NCBI GenBank assembly: GCA_963978895.1 | Contig: OZ022245.1 | Coordinates: forward strand, 5,152,009-5,216,008 | Direction: 5' to 3' | Source: Erpobdella octoculata | Taxonomy: Eukaryota; Annelida; Clitellata; Hirudinida; Erpobdellidae | Length of the DNA stretch: 64,000 bases | Shown here: piece by piece, positions 10,379-20,105 of the stretch | How positions within the stretch are numbered: the first letter of the stretch is position 1 | Layout of the letters: each line of letters opens with the position of its first letter | Position numbers and translations under genes: made by a program | The notes under the pieces: generated by a model | Told to the model about the DNA's origin: nothing | The model's database searches: none | The model's input: only the letters and a program-made list of their open reading frames with translations

Positions 10379-12124
10379 ATGAGCTCCGTCGACGAAAAGA
10401 GTGCATGGGAACAATGCAATTACCAGCCGTGGACTTATGAAGACAACGAGTTTCGAAAAAAATTAAAGTACTTTTTTCTTAATTCCGTGGATAAGTTTCA
10501 TGCCAAACGTAGACTGCCGTGTCAGATGATCTTACAAATAGTCAAAACAGTAATTTTTACGTTTATGTTGATTAGATTTGGTCTAATACGATCAAATCAT
10601 ATTGATTTTGTTCAGTCATCTAACAGGGCTCTAAAAAATCTTTACATAAACTCTCAATCATCATCATCGTCGTCGTCGTCACCAGTATATACCATTCCAG
10701 AATTCTACCAAGCTTTAAATTATGTCCTACAAAGGTATCACAAAACCGAGGAACTTGCTATTGGAAACTTTAATTTTGCGAGAGATGATGGTGAACCACT
10801 TCCTGCCGAGATGTGCATAAAATCCTATTCAGTGGGTGTTTTAAATGCCTTCAACCAATCTTTTCATTTCGATCCATCTTTAGTGACTGACTGTTTTCCT
10901 GTGAACGGAACTACAACGAATTCAATCAGCGAATCGTTTGATGTGGAGAAGTATCTCACCTCAGTCGAAAAATCTATTAATTTTGACGGATTGATAGATG
11001 TTGTTGTAAAGTTTTCCTTATTTACAGTTCACTTGAAAGCACTTCAGAAATCATCGGATCCGGATTGTTACAAGCTGGATATCACTATCAAATTTGATAA
11101 CTCCAATCACAATGGAGAATTAACTGTGACATTGGATTCTGAGATTTCCATTCTTCCTTGTCATGGCGATGTTCTTGCAGATAAAAAATCTGATTATAGC
11201 GCTGTCGAGTCGTGGATGGCTCTGTGTGTTGTCACATTCATTTGTCTTGTGTCTATCGTTCTCTGCCTTTGCTCTTTCAACCGAGCACGCAAACTACATA
11301 ATGAAACAATATCTTATTTTGATAGGAATTGCCCTTCATCCCCTCTGACATTCTCAGACAAACTTGATTTTGTAGACGCCTGGGATATTTTGATGTTCGC
11401 CGACAACGTTTTGATTCTCCTAGGGTGCATATACAAGGTATGCATTGAATTGAAAATCGCTTCAAACTATGAGAACTGCGACTTATTGTTGAGTACCGGC
11501 AATATGCTTTGCTGGTTTGGTCTACTGAAGTACCTAGCCTTTTTCAAGGCATTCAAGATCTTCATCATTACACTGAAAAAGGCTACTCCGGCAATATTTA
11601 AATTTTCTGTTTGCGCTATGTTTTTCTTTGTCTTTTTCTTAATTAGTGGGCAAGTTGTTTTAGGACCTTACTATGAAAAGTTTAGAAATTTTGCAACTGC
11701 AGCAGAGTGTCTCTACAGCTTAACGATAGGAGACGATGTCTACGACACGTTTGCAGCCTCGGTAAAGGTTCCTTTCCATGTGTGGCTGTACAGTAGGTTA
11801 TACATAGTCGGATTTACCAGTCTCTTCATCTATGTTATCATTAGTATGTTTATAACTATCATTGGAGATGTTTACGAAGATGTTAAAGACGGAGTGGACA
11901 GGCACAAGAGTCGCCTGCACAAGCTTGCCGACGAGTGTGGAAGCAGTCCTAGCGAGTTATTTCGAGACCATGAAAGAAACTGCCATCCGGGTGTTATTGC
12001 CTACATCAAAAACTGTGAAATCACCAAAAGGCTTAGAAGATGTTTCATACGAGATGCTGAAAACACAGATGAATCGACTCCCATTGCCAAATATGCACAG
12101 TTGCCATTTTATTATAGCGTTTAA
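10379..12124 (+). CDS. TRPML: Mucolipin (TRPML) family cation channel, intronless
   Basis: Full-length 581-aa TRPML (human MCOLN1 is 580 aa), an endolysosomal Ca2+/Fe2+-permeable channel family. The N-terminus has the family signature LKYFFLNSVDKFHAKRRLP leading into TM1 (about residues 49-70). A long luminal loop with cysteines follows, then TM2 near 280-298, TM3-TM4 (340-400), TM5 with LISGQVVLGPYYEKFR, a pore helix AAECLYSLTIGDDVYDTF and TM6 with SLFIYVIISMFITII. The selectivity filter reads I450-G-D-D instead of the usual N-G-D-D: both acidic residues are kept, the Asn is not. No dileucine motif was assigned. The whole gene is one exon, unlike REXO4 and IQUB here. Upstream lies the TA palindrome; downstream, an AATAAA at 12224-12229 and a Helitron end. 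The start is the first ATG in frame, preceded by AAA. Confidence 0.9.
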   Translation: MSSVDEKSAWEQCNYQPWTYEDNEFRKKLKYFFLNSVDKFHAKRRLPCQMILQIVKTVIFTFMLIRFGLIRSNHIDFVQSSNRALKNLYINSQSSSSSSSSPVYTIPEFYQALNYVLQRYHKTEELAIGNFNFARDDGEPLPAEMCIKSYSVGVLNAFNQSFHFDPSLVTDCFPVNGTTTNSISESFDVEKYLTSVEKSINFDGLIDVVVKFSLFTVHLKALQKSSDPDCYKLDITIKFDNSNHNGELTVTLDSEISILPCHGDVLADKKSDYSAVESWMALCVVTFICLVSIVLCLCSFNRARKLHNETISYFDRNCPSSPLTFSDKLDFVDAWDILMFADNVLILLGCIYKVCIELKIASNYENCDLLLSTGNMLCWFGLLKYLAFFKAFKIFIITLKKATPAIFKFSVCAMFFFVFFLISGQVVLGPYYEKFRNFATAAECLYSLTIGDDVYDTFAASVKVPFHVWLYSRLYIVGFTSLFIYVIISMFITIIGDVYEDVKDGVDRHKSRLHKLADECGSSPSELFRDHERNCHPGVIAYIKNCEITKRLRRCFIRDAENTDESTPIAKYAQLPFYYSV

Positions 12125-12223
12125 GATTTTTTATTCTGTTTTCTTCGTGTTTGATTATAATAACTAATAAGTTTTAGCTGTTAGATTAGTCAGTGTATTT
12201 GAAACCAAATTTTTTAAATATTT

Positions 12224-12229
12224 AATAAA
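12224..12229 (+). terminator. Poly(A) signal AATAAA for the TRPML gene
   Basis: Canonical hexamer 100 bp after the stop codon and before the Helitron end at 12249. Confidence 0.55.
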
Positions 12230-12248
12230 CATAATTAAATCATATATA

Positions 12249-12334
12249 CTAGCAGAGTTACCCGGCGCTGCCCGGGTGTTTTTGAGTATTTTGTTCATAT
12301 GTATGTACCTATATTATTCTGTATAAACATCCAG
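12249..12334 (-). mobile_element. Helitron 3' end
   Basis: On the - strand the sequence ends CCCGGGCAGCGCCGGGTAAC TCTGCTAG followed by T: a stem of CCGG-type bases about 10 nt before the CTAG end, as Helitrons require. The body continues to the right and soon meets LINE sequence, so the element is a fragment or was itself invaded. Confidence 0.7.
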
Positions 12335-12649
12335 CCCTATGAACATCGTCTGCAACAGATTGGAATCACAACGCTACAAGACCGCCGTTCGAGAGGTCAC
12401 CTGATCGAGCAGTTCAAAATCGCCCGCAACATTGACGACGTCAGCTTTTCCGTTGCGCAAACTCGAGCAGCCGGCCACACGGCATACAACTTGCGTGGCC
12501 ACAACTGTAAATTAGAGCGCCAGTATGTCAGAGGTTGCGAAGAGCGATACAATTTCTTCACAAACCGGATTGTCGCTCCATGGAATGCGCTTACGCTATA
12601 CGCAATTGACACCCCGACAGTAAACGCTTTCAAGGACCGCATCTCTTAG
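12335..12649 (+). pseudogene. LINE ORF2 C-terminal fragment
   Basis: Reads PYEHRLQQIGITTLQDRRSR, then LIEQFKIAR, NLRGHNCKLERQYVR and YNFFTNRIVAPWNALT, ending with VNAFKDRIS and a stop. This is the conserved tail of CR1/L2/Jockey-type ORF2 proteins (YE-RL--LG--TL--RR; RGH; FF--R-V--WN-LP). It could be the distal half of the LINE at 8987-9708, on the same strand 2.6 kb away, or an unrelated copy. Confidence 0.85.
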
Positions 12650-12805
12650 GAGTCACGAGTCCTCCAGCTTCTGTCAGTATATAGGAGCCTGATGTAGCCC
12701 CTTTTTATCAAAAATATAACTTTCAGACTTATTAATTTTTTATTGCTAGATTCTATAGACGTTTTTTACATTTTTGGTTCTGATAATAAACAAATACAAA
12801 TTCAT

Positions 12806-12833
12806 ATGTATATGTATATGTATATGTATATGC

Positions 12834-12890
<57 letters not shown>
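12806..12890 (+). repeat. (TATATG)n microsatellite
   Basis: About 14 hexamer units directly abutting the TC-TATATATATAAAAG start of a Helitron. Confidence 0.9.
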
Positions 12891-12891
<1 letters not shown>

Positions 12892-13430
12892 CTATATATA
12901 TAAAAGAACATGTCCTGACTGACTGACTTACTGATAATCAACGCCGAGCTCAAACGCCTCATCCTAGGAACGTGAAATTTGGAACTTATATTACTTTTAT
13001 AGCGTAAACAACCGCTAAAAAAGGATTTTTGAAAATTTTGCTCCTGAGAGGAAAAAACTGGAAAACAAACTTTTTTCTAATACAATGTATATCTCTAAAA
13101 CCAAAAATGAGGAGATTTTGAAATTTGGTATATGGATTCTTCTTGAAAAATAAAAAGATACGTGTTTCACCATTTTTTACAAATTTGGTTTCCAGGACCT
13201 TAAATGTGGGGTGGAAAATTGGGTTATTTGGTTTTTAAAGTAGCTTCAACTCAAAAACTGTTAATGCTACAGGAGTAAAAATTAGTATTTAGTTTCTACT
13301 CCAAAAATAATGAAATACGTGATTTAGCATTTTTTGAAAATTTGGTTTCCAGGACCTCAAATGTAAGGTAGAAAATAGAGTTATTTGATTTTAAAAATTA
13401 CTGCTACTCAAAAACTGTAAGTGGTATATA
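12891..13430 (+). mobile_element. Helitron 5' part (same family as 17101-19544), 3' truncated
   Basis: Begins TCTATATATATAAAAGAACA after an A, matching the 5' end fixed at 50950, then TGTCCTGACTGACTGAC and the family body with GAAATTTGGAACTTATATTA, and two partial units of the 157-bp repeat. It stops in a TA tract at about 13430, without the GC-rich 3' third. Confidence 0.85.
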
Positions 13431-13440
13431 TATATAAATA

Positions 13441-13504
<64 letters not shown>
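13430..13504. repeat. (TA)n microsatellite
   Basis: About 70 bp of TA separating two Helitron fragments of opposite orientation. Confidence 0.9.
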
Positions 13505-13505
<1 letters not shown>

Positions 13506-14500
13506 TAGCGGGGTTACCCGGCGTTGCCCGGGGTTTTTAGAGGTTTTTCTAATGTTTGTCTCTCTCGCTCCCGTTTCCTTCTCCACTTTCCCGTTTTCGT
13601 CGCGTTCCCGGTCGCTTTTCCGCTCTCGGTCGATTTCCAGCTCCTGGTCGCTTTCCAGCTCCTGGTCGCTTTCCAGCTCCCGGTCGCTTTCCCGCTCAGA
13701 AGTTTTGTTATCGATTTTCTCTCTTGCTCGCGTTTCCTTCCAAGCTTGCTCTCCCAATTCCAGTCGCTTTCCGCGTTCCCGGTCGCTTTCCGCTTTCCCG
13801 GTCGCTTTCCCGTTCCCGGTCGCTTTCATGTTCCCGGTTGCTTTCCCGTTCCCGGTCGCTTTCCCGTTCCCGGTTGCTTTCCCGTTCCCGCTCACGCTTG
13901 CTCTCCCGTTCCCGGTCACGTAGTGTTTGTCTGGATTGAGCATTGCTTACTCTTATTGTTTCCAGTTTTGCTTCCCGTTGCTCAGCTGTTTCAGATGAAC
14001 GGTATTGAGCAGCGTTTAATCGAAGGCTTTCCAGTCTTGCTTCCCGTTGCTCAGCTGTTTCAGATGAACGGTAATGAGCAGCGTTTAATCGAAGGCTTTC
14101 CAGTCTTGCTTCCCGTTGCTCAGCTGTTTCAGATGAACGGTATTGAGCAGCGTTTAATTGAAGGCTTTCCAGTCTTGCTTCCCGTTGCTCAGCTGTTTCA
14201 GATGAACGGTATTGAGCAGCGTTTAATCGAAGGCTTTCCAGTCTTGCTTCCCGTTGCTCAGCTGTTTCAGATGAACGGTATTGAGCAGCGTTTAATCGAA
14301 GGCTTTCTTTTTTTTGAGCATTGTATAATCGAAGGCTTTCAAGTCTTGCTTCCCGCTGTTCTTCTGTTTCTGAACTTCGTAATGCCTTTTTCTTTCTTGC
14401 TTGGAGCGTAAGTTGACCAATAGCTTTTCGTTTAGGTGGCATAATTAATTCGATAGAAAAATTTGAAATTTGAAATTGTAATTTTTCAGCCAATTTTCAA
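13505..14500 (-). mobile_element. Helitron fragment carrying the N-terminal coding region
   Basis: On the - strand it ends with stem CCCGG-GCAACG-CCGGG, then TAACCCCGCTAG and a flanking T, a textbook Helitron 3' terminus. Upstream in the element lies the coding remnant at 13708-14442. No Rep or helicase motifs are present, so the element has lost most of its coding region. The 5' end is not defined. Confidence 0.75.
13708..14442 (-). pseudogene. N-terminal remnant of a Helitron Rep-helicase protein with 23-aa repeats
   Basis: Starts MPPKRKAIGQLTLQARKKKA, then repeats of RSSETAEQREARLESLRLNA plus AQY (23 aa, 69 bp, about five full copies at roughly 13970-14310), then an Arg/Glu/Ser-rich tail. 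Basic MPPKR starts followed by (E)-EQREARL repeats are common at the N-terminus of animal Helitron proteins before the Helitron_like_N domain. Here the frame ends without reaching that domain. The repeats are nearly identical in DNA, suggesting recent expansion or gene conversion. Confidence 0.65.
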
Positions 14501-14539
14501 TTTATGACGATGTTTTAAAGGAAATAGTTTTGAACTTTA

Positions 14540-14540
14540 T

Positions 14541-14596
<56 letters not shown>

Positions 14597-14609
14597 ATAT
14601 ATATATATG

Positions 14610-14708
<99 letters not shown>

Positions 14709-14785
14709 ACATAAACACAGACACAGACACACATACATGCACATACACATACATACATACACACATACATACGCACATACATATA
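14540..14785. repeat. TA/TATG/ACAC compound microsatellite
   Basis: (TA)n with interspersed TATG, then ACACAGACAC and ACATACATAC units. All overlapping open frames are repeat artefacts. Confidence 0.9.
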
Positions 14786-14787
14786 TA

Positions 14788-14955
14788 TATAGTTCCCGCT
14801 CGCTCACCCGCTCCGCTCCGCTCATTTTGTGACGGATTTCAAAATTTTTTTTTTTTGATTTTCATTGACTCTCAAGGTTGTGTGAAAATTTCATTACGAT
14901 CGGATGAAGGGTGTAGCAATGCATAAAGGACATTAACATACATAAATACATATAT
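14788..14955 (+). repeat. Dispersed repeat (TTCCCGCTCGCTCACCCGC type), copy 1
   Basis: Shares GCTCATTTTGTGACGGATTTC and TTGACTCTCAAGGTTGTGTG, then AAAATTTCATTACGATCGGA, with copy 2 at 19555-19700. The AATTTCAT-A-ATCGGATGAA tail followed by a TACATA microsatellite is the kind of 3' end often seen on dispersed transposons. Class not determined. Confidence 0.75.
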
Positions 14956-14997
14956 ACAAACATTCATTTTTATATATATAGATATATATATATATAT

Positions 14998-15189
14998 TGT
15001 TACGATATTACCAAATCGTATACCGGGCTCAATAGAATGGTTTTGATGTTTTATTGGAAAATAATAAATGAAGCTTTGTTACGGCTAGTTATACCTTCTG
15101 GTTTATTAATAATGTCCATAATAGTTATTCGAAGTCCTTTAACGTCTATCAATGGGAAAACCTATTGTAAAAACAGCGATTTTACATTA
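14998..15189 (-). repeat. 3' LTR
   Basis: 192 bp, apparently identical to 16781-16972. On the - strand it starts TGTAAAATCGCTG (or three bases earlier) and ends TATCGTAACA; it contains AATAAAAC, a possible poly(A) signal. Confidence 0.9.
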
Positions 15190-15203
15190 TTACCCCCTTC
15201 TTA
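15190..15203 (-). promoter_or_regulatory. Polypurine tract
   Basis: On the - strand AAGAAGGGGG directly precedes the 3' LTR, the expected place for plus-strand priming. Confidence 0.75.
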
Positions 15204-15233
15204 ATTCTGTTCGTCCCGAACAGCATATCGCTT

Positions 15234-16631
15234 TTAAGAAATGCGACTCGGCCACGAACACCAAAATACCTTGATCTTTACTCGTGGCTTTGACCGCAAT
15301 TCGCAAACAACATGGTCAAGTCTCTTGACCGTTTGACACAGTTTCTTCCAGTCCTTCTTTGGCTCATCAACAGAGTCTTTCTTTGGCTCATCGTCGCCAT
15401 TTTTGCACGGTTCATCACAGCCTTTTTTGCATGCCTCGTCCTGAACATCTTTGCACGGTTTATCGGAATTGTCTGCTTTTTCTTCTTCCTTCACATCCTT
15501 TAGATCTTTCTCAGGAAACTCTTCAAAAGGTTTTTCGAAAACACGTCGTTCCATAAATCCAATAAATCCCTTCATCAAACTGTTATTTGATTTTACAATG
15601 ACTCTTAGTCTATCTGATCTAGAATCTTCTGTGGATTCATCTGATTTAAAACCCTCGGTACCGTTCTCTGTTCTTGTCTCATTTTTTCCAGAGTTTTTGC
15701 TTGCTGCATTGCTATTGTTGTTTTGGAGAAGTTCATCGCCGTCATGTTTGTTTTCTTCCAAGCTACAATCGAACGTTTTCTTTTCACATTCCAACTCGGC
15801 TCTTTCGTCGGTGTCAACTTTCGTATCGTCCAGCGGATCTTTCTTCAAATTATCGCCATCGTCTCTCAAATCAGTGTCTTCTTTTCTTGTCAAGTTAACT
15901 TTGACGTATTTTTCCATTGGAGTTTCGTCCGTTTCTAAATCCTCGGTTGCTTCATCCGAGTCAGATTCTTCACTAAAATCTGACCCTGAATATTCGGTGC
16001 CGTCGTCTGTTATGGAGGCTTCCGTTTCAGAACCGTCGCTGTATGGGTGAAAGCCATAGTTGTTATTGCCATTATTATAATCATCATCGTCACTTTCATC
16101 CTCATCGTTTTGCATTTCGTTTTCAACATTCTTCTCATCTTCTTTAGTTTGGTTTTTGACGTCCAAACCGACTGTATCACTGTCACCATCTTTGCATGGT
16201 TCATCTTGAGCATCTTTGCAAGGTTCCTTATCATGACCGTCTTTGACAGGCTCATCATCATGACCCACCTGACTTGTGCAGTCTGTACGGCCGTCATCCG
16301 TCACATGCTCTGAGACACAGCTGGTGGACTCCAGTTCAAATTGGGTTTCGCCGCAGCAACCCACATCACCAGCAGCCCGCTGGTCCAGAACCGTGTCCAC
16401 CACTGCCTCAGCCAACCCTGCGACCAAACTCTCAACAGTTGTACCGGCTGCTGCCACTTTGTTTCCGTGGCCAAGAATCATTCCTTCTCCTGTTTTCTTC
16501 TGTGCTGCCATGTTTTCTTTCGCTCGTTGTCTTTCTTCCTCCAGCAATTTGTTTTTTAATTTCCTTCGCTTGACCACAGCTTCCGTCAATGTCGAATAGA
16601 TATTCGTCGTCGTCAGGCCCATAGCCCTCAT
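15234..16631 (-). CDS. Acidic repeat protein of the LTR element (distal ORF)
   Basis: 465-codon open frame, or longer if joined to the overlapping SAP ORF. It begins with a basic coiled-coil-like segment (RRKLKNKLLEEERQRAKEN), then a very acidic Asp/Glu/Ser-rich centre with imperfect DEPCKDG repeats at both ends, and a short basic C-terminus (VCELRSKPRVKIKVFW). No CCHC knuckle, protease DTG or RT motif. I do not recognise it; a gag-like or captured host-type protein is possible. Overlaps the SAP ORF by 200 nt in another frame (+1 relative to it). Confidence 0.6.
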   Translation of the reverse strand: MRAMGLTTTNIYSTLTEAVVKRRKLKNKLLEEERQRAKENMAAQKKTGEGMILGHGNKVAAAGTTVESLVAGLAEAVVDTVLDQRAAGDVGCCGETQFELESTSCVSEHVTDDGRTDCTSQVGHDDEPVKDGHDKEPCKDAQDEPCKDGDSDTVGLDVKNQTKEDEKNVENEMQNDEDESDDDDYNNGNNNYGFHPYSDGSETEASITDDGTEYSGSDFSEESDSDEATEDLETDETPMEKYVKVNLTRKEDTDLRDDGDNLKKDPLDDTKVDTDERAELECEKKTFDCSLEENKHDGDELLQNNNSNAASKNSGKNETRTENGTEGFKSDESTEDSRSDRLRVIVKSNNSLMKGFIGFMERRVFEKPFEEFPEKDLKDVKEEEKADNSDKPCKDVQDEACKKGCDEPCKNGDDEPKKDSVDEPKKDWKKLCQTVKRLDHVVCELRSKPRVKIKVFWCSWPSRIS

Positions 16632-16755
16632 TCACTAACGCGGCTAAGAGGCGTTCCATAAGTTCGTCCTTTTTGCCTGTATCGCTCAGGCCACGTTTCT
16701 CCAGCTCGTCTTTCATTTCACTCGCCCAAAGCTCATCCAATGATTTCAAAACCAT
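16432..16755 (-). CDS. SAP-domain ORF at the 5' end of the LTR element
   Basis: 107 codons; the ATG is 7 nt after the primer binding site. Residues 6-40 fit a SAP motif: LWASEMKDELEKRGLSDTGK followed by KDELMERLLAAL. SAP domains bind AT-rich DNA. After about residue 60 the frame becomes basic and unconvincing (GGRKTTSERKHGSTEENR), while the other frame is coiled-coil-like, so the true protein probably moves from this frame to the 15234-16631 frame in the region 16560-16620, by a +1 shift, splicing, or a base error. Confidence 0.65.
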   Translation of the reverse strand: MVLKSLDELWASEMKDELEKRGLSDTGKKDELMERLLAALVNEGYGPDDDEYLFDIDGSCGQAKEIKKQIAGGRKTTSERKHGSTEENRRRNDSWPRKQSGSSRYNC

Positions 16756-16761
16756 TCTTGT

Positions 16762-16779
16762 ATCCCAATTCTGACACCA
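16762..16779 (-). promoter_or_regulatory. Primer binding site, tRNA-Leu type
   Basis: On the - strand TGGTGTCAGAATTGGGAT, one nt after the 5' LTR. It matches the complement of the 3' end of a common animal tRNA-Leu (TGGTGTCAGAAGTGGGAT) except one base. Leu-primed Ty3/gypsy-type elements are known in invertebrates. Confidence 0.8.
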
Positions 16780-16780
16780 A

Positions 16781-18275
<1,495 letters not shown>

Positions 18276-19544
18276 TGTATATATAAAAGAACATGTCCTG
18301 ACTGACTGACTGATAACGCCGAGCTCAAACGCCTCATACTAGGAACGTGAAATTTGGAACTTATATTACTTTTATTGCGTAAGCATCCACTGAGAAAGGA
18401 TTTTTGAAAATTTTGCTCCCCAGGGGAAGAAACTGGAAAATAAACCTATTTCTAAAACAACGTATGTCTCGAAAACCTAACAAGGAGGAGATTTTGAAAT
18501 TTGGTATATGGATTCTTCTTGAAAAATAAAATAATACGTGTTTCATCATTATTTGAAAATTCGGTTTCCCGGACCTCAAATGTGTGTTGGAAAATTGGGT
18601 TATTTGGTTTTTAAAGTAGCTGCTACTCAAAAACTGTAGTATTATTTAGTATTTAGTTTCTACTCCAAAAATAATGAAATACGTGTTTTAGCATTTTTTG
18701 AAAATTTGGTTCCAGGACTTCAAATGTGGGATGGAAAATATGGTTATTTGTTTTTTAAAGTAACTATTACTCAAAAACTGTAAATACCACAGATGTAAAA
18801 ATTAGTATCTATTCTAAAAATAAAGATATACGTGTTTTACCATTTAAAAAAAATTTGGTTTCCAAAACCTCAAATTTGGGGTGGAAAATAAGGTTATTTA
18901 GATTTTAATGTAACGGCTACTCAAAAACTGTAGATGCTACAGGAGTAAAAATTAGTATTCGGTTTCTACTCCAGAAATAATGATATACGTGTTTTACCAT
19001 TTTTTGAAAATTTGGTTTCTAGGACATCAAATATGGGGTGGAAAATAGGGTTACTTGGTTTTTAAAGTAACTGCTACTCAAAAACTGTAAGTGCTACAGA
19101 TGTGAAAATAAGTATTTTGAGGTTTTGTGCCGGTTAAAAGTAGATGACTTCAGTTTATCACCGGACGGACGGGCTAAGCCGTTATTTTAGGGTCTTCATA
19201 CGGCCCTGCCCAAACCTTAAATCAAGGTGGGACGGGCTGAAATTTTTAACCAAGTATATAGACATTTTAGTGATTTTAGGGTGTTCAGATGGGCCGGGCT
19301 AAACCTGAAGTCAAGGTGGGACGGGCCGAAGTTTGTCATCAAGTGTATAGAACTTCTAGGCCTGTAAAAATGGGCCGGGCCCATATTAGACGGGCCAGGA
19401 ATTTTGGTTTTTCAAACGGGCTGGGCCAAGTTGTCGACGGGCCGTGCCGAGACCTAAAAAATTGATCCGTGCAGTACTCTACTATGTATGCACGGTTCAA
19501 ATTCTCTAATTTCATGCGAGCGAAGCCGCTACGGGCACTGGTAG
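18276..19544 (+). mobile_element. Non-autonomous Helitron, copy B, head to tail with A
   Basis: Starts TGTATATATAAAAGAACATG immediately after the CTAG of copy A (C of the usual TC changed to G), has four internal units of about 150-157 bp (about 18555, 18705, 18855, 19010) and the GGGCCGGGC-rich part, and ends CACTGGTAG (CTAG changed to GTAG) followed by T. Diverged from A throughout, so the pair is not a very recent duplication. Confidence 0.88.
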
Positions 19545-19554
19545 TATATATATA

Positions 19555-19700
19555 TATTGTTCCCGCTCGCTCACCCGCTCCGCTCCTCTCATTTTGTGAC
19601 GGATTTCAATTTTTTTCTCTATATTTGATTCCCCTTGACTCTCAAGGTTGTGTGAAAATTTCATTACAATCGGATGAATGGTGTAGCAATGCATAAAAAA
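19555..19700 (+). repeat. Dispersed repeat (TTCCCGCTCGCTCACCCGC type), copy 2
   Basis: Same family and orientation as 14788-14955, again between a TA tract and a TACATA microsatellite. Confidence 0.75.
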
Positions 19701-19754
19701 CATACATATATACATACATATATACATACATACATACATACATACATACACACA

Positions 19755-19813
<59 letters not shown>

Positions 19814-19825
19814 GTGTGTATGTAT
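19700..19825. repeat. TACA and TA microsatellite
   Basis: TACATACATA units then about 55 bp of TA. Confidence 0.9.
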
Positions 19826-20105
19826 GTGTGTATAGGTTTTTCAAGCTGAGTTGTTTGGAAACAGGTATGAAGACAGCTGATAATGTCTAGAAGACGCTTC
19901 CGTTTAAATCAACAACAACAACCAAAAAAGGATATAAATTCAACTAACATAAAAAGAAGCATCAAGAGCATAGTTTTGCAAATATAACTTTTGCGTTAAC
20001 TAAATATATTACAGTCTGACAAATTCAACTGAAGGAAAAACTGTTTTCAGTTTTATGCCACTCCAAATTTAAACTAAAAACTGTTAAATAGGTTTTGTTT
20101 TGAAA

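Noticed and set aside
13524..14411. 295-codon + strand frame with FPVLLPVAQLFQMNG repeats
   Set aside because: Antisense shadow of the Helitron N-terminal repeat ORF on the - strand, which has the recognisable MPPKR start and EQREARL repeats.
15451..16050. Ser/Phe-rich + strand frames opposite the LTR element ORF
   Set aside because: Antisense of an acidic Asp/Glu/Ser-rich - strand ORF; the LTR, PBS and PPT orientation fixes the real strand.
16555..16565. A AAA AAC as a -1 frameshift signal linking SAP ORF to the acidic ORF
   Set aside because: In this sequence the heptamer is phased for a shift from the acidic frame into the SAP frame, the opposite of what is needed.
20100..20105. Upstream TTG start extending the DEG/ENaC ORF by two residues
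   Set aside because: TTG is not a usual animal start; the ATG at 20106 is in frame and appropriate.
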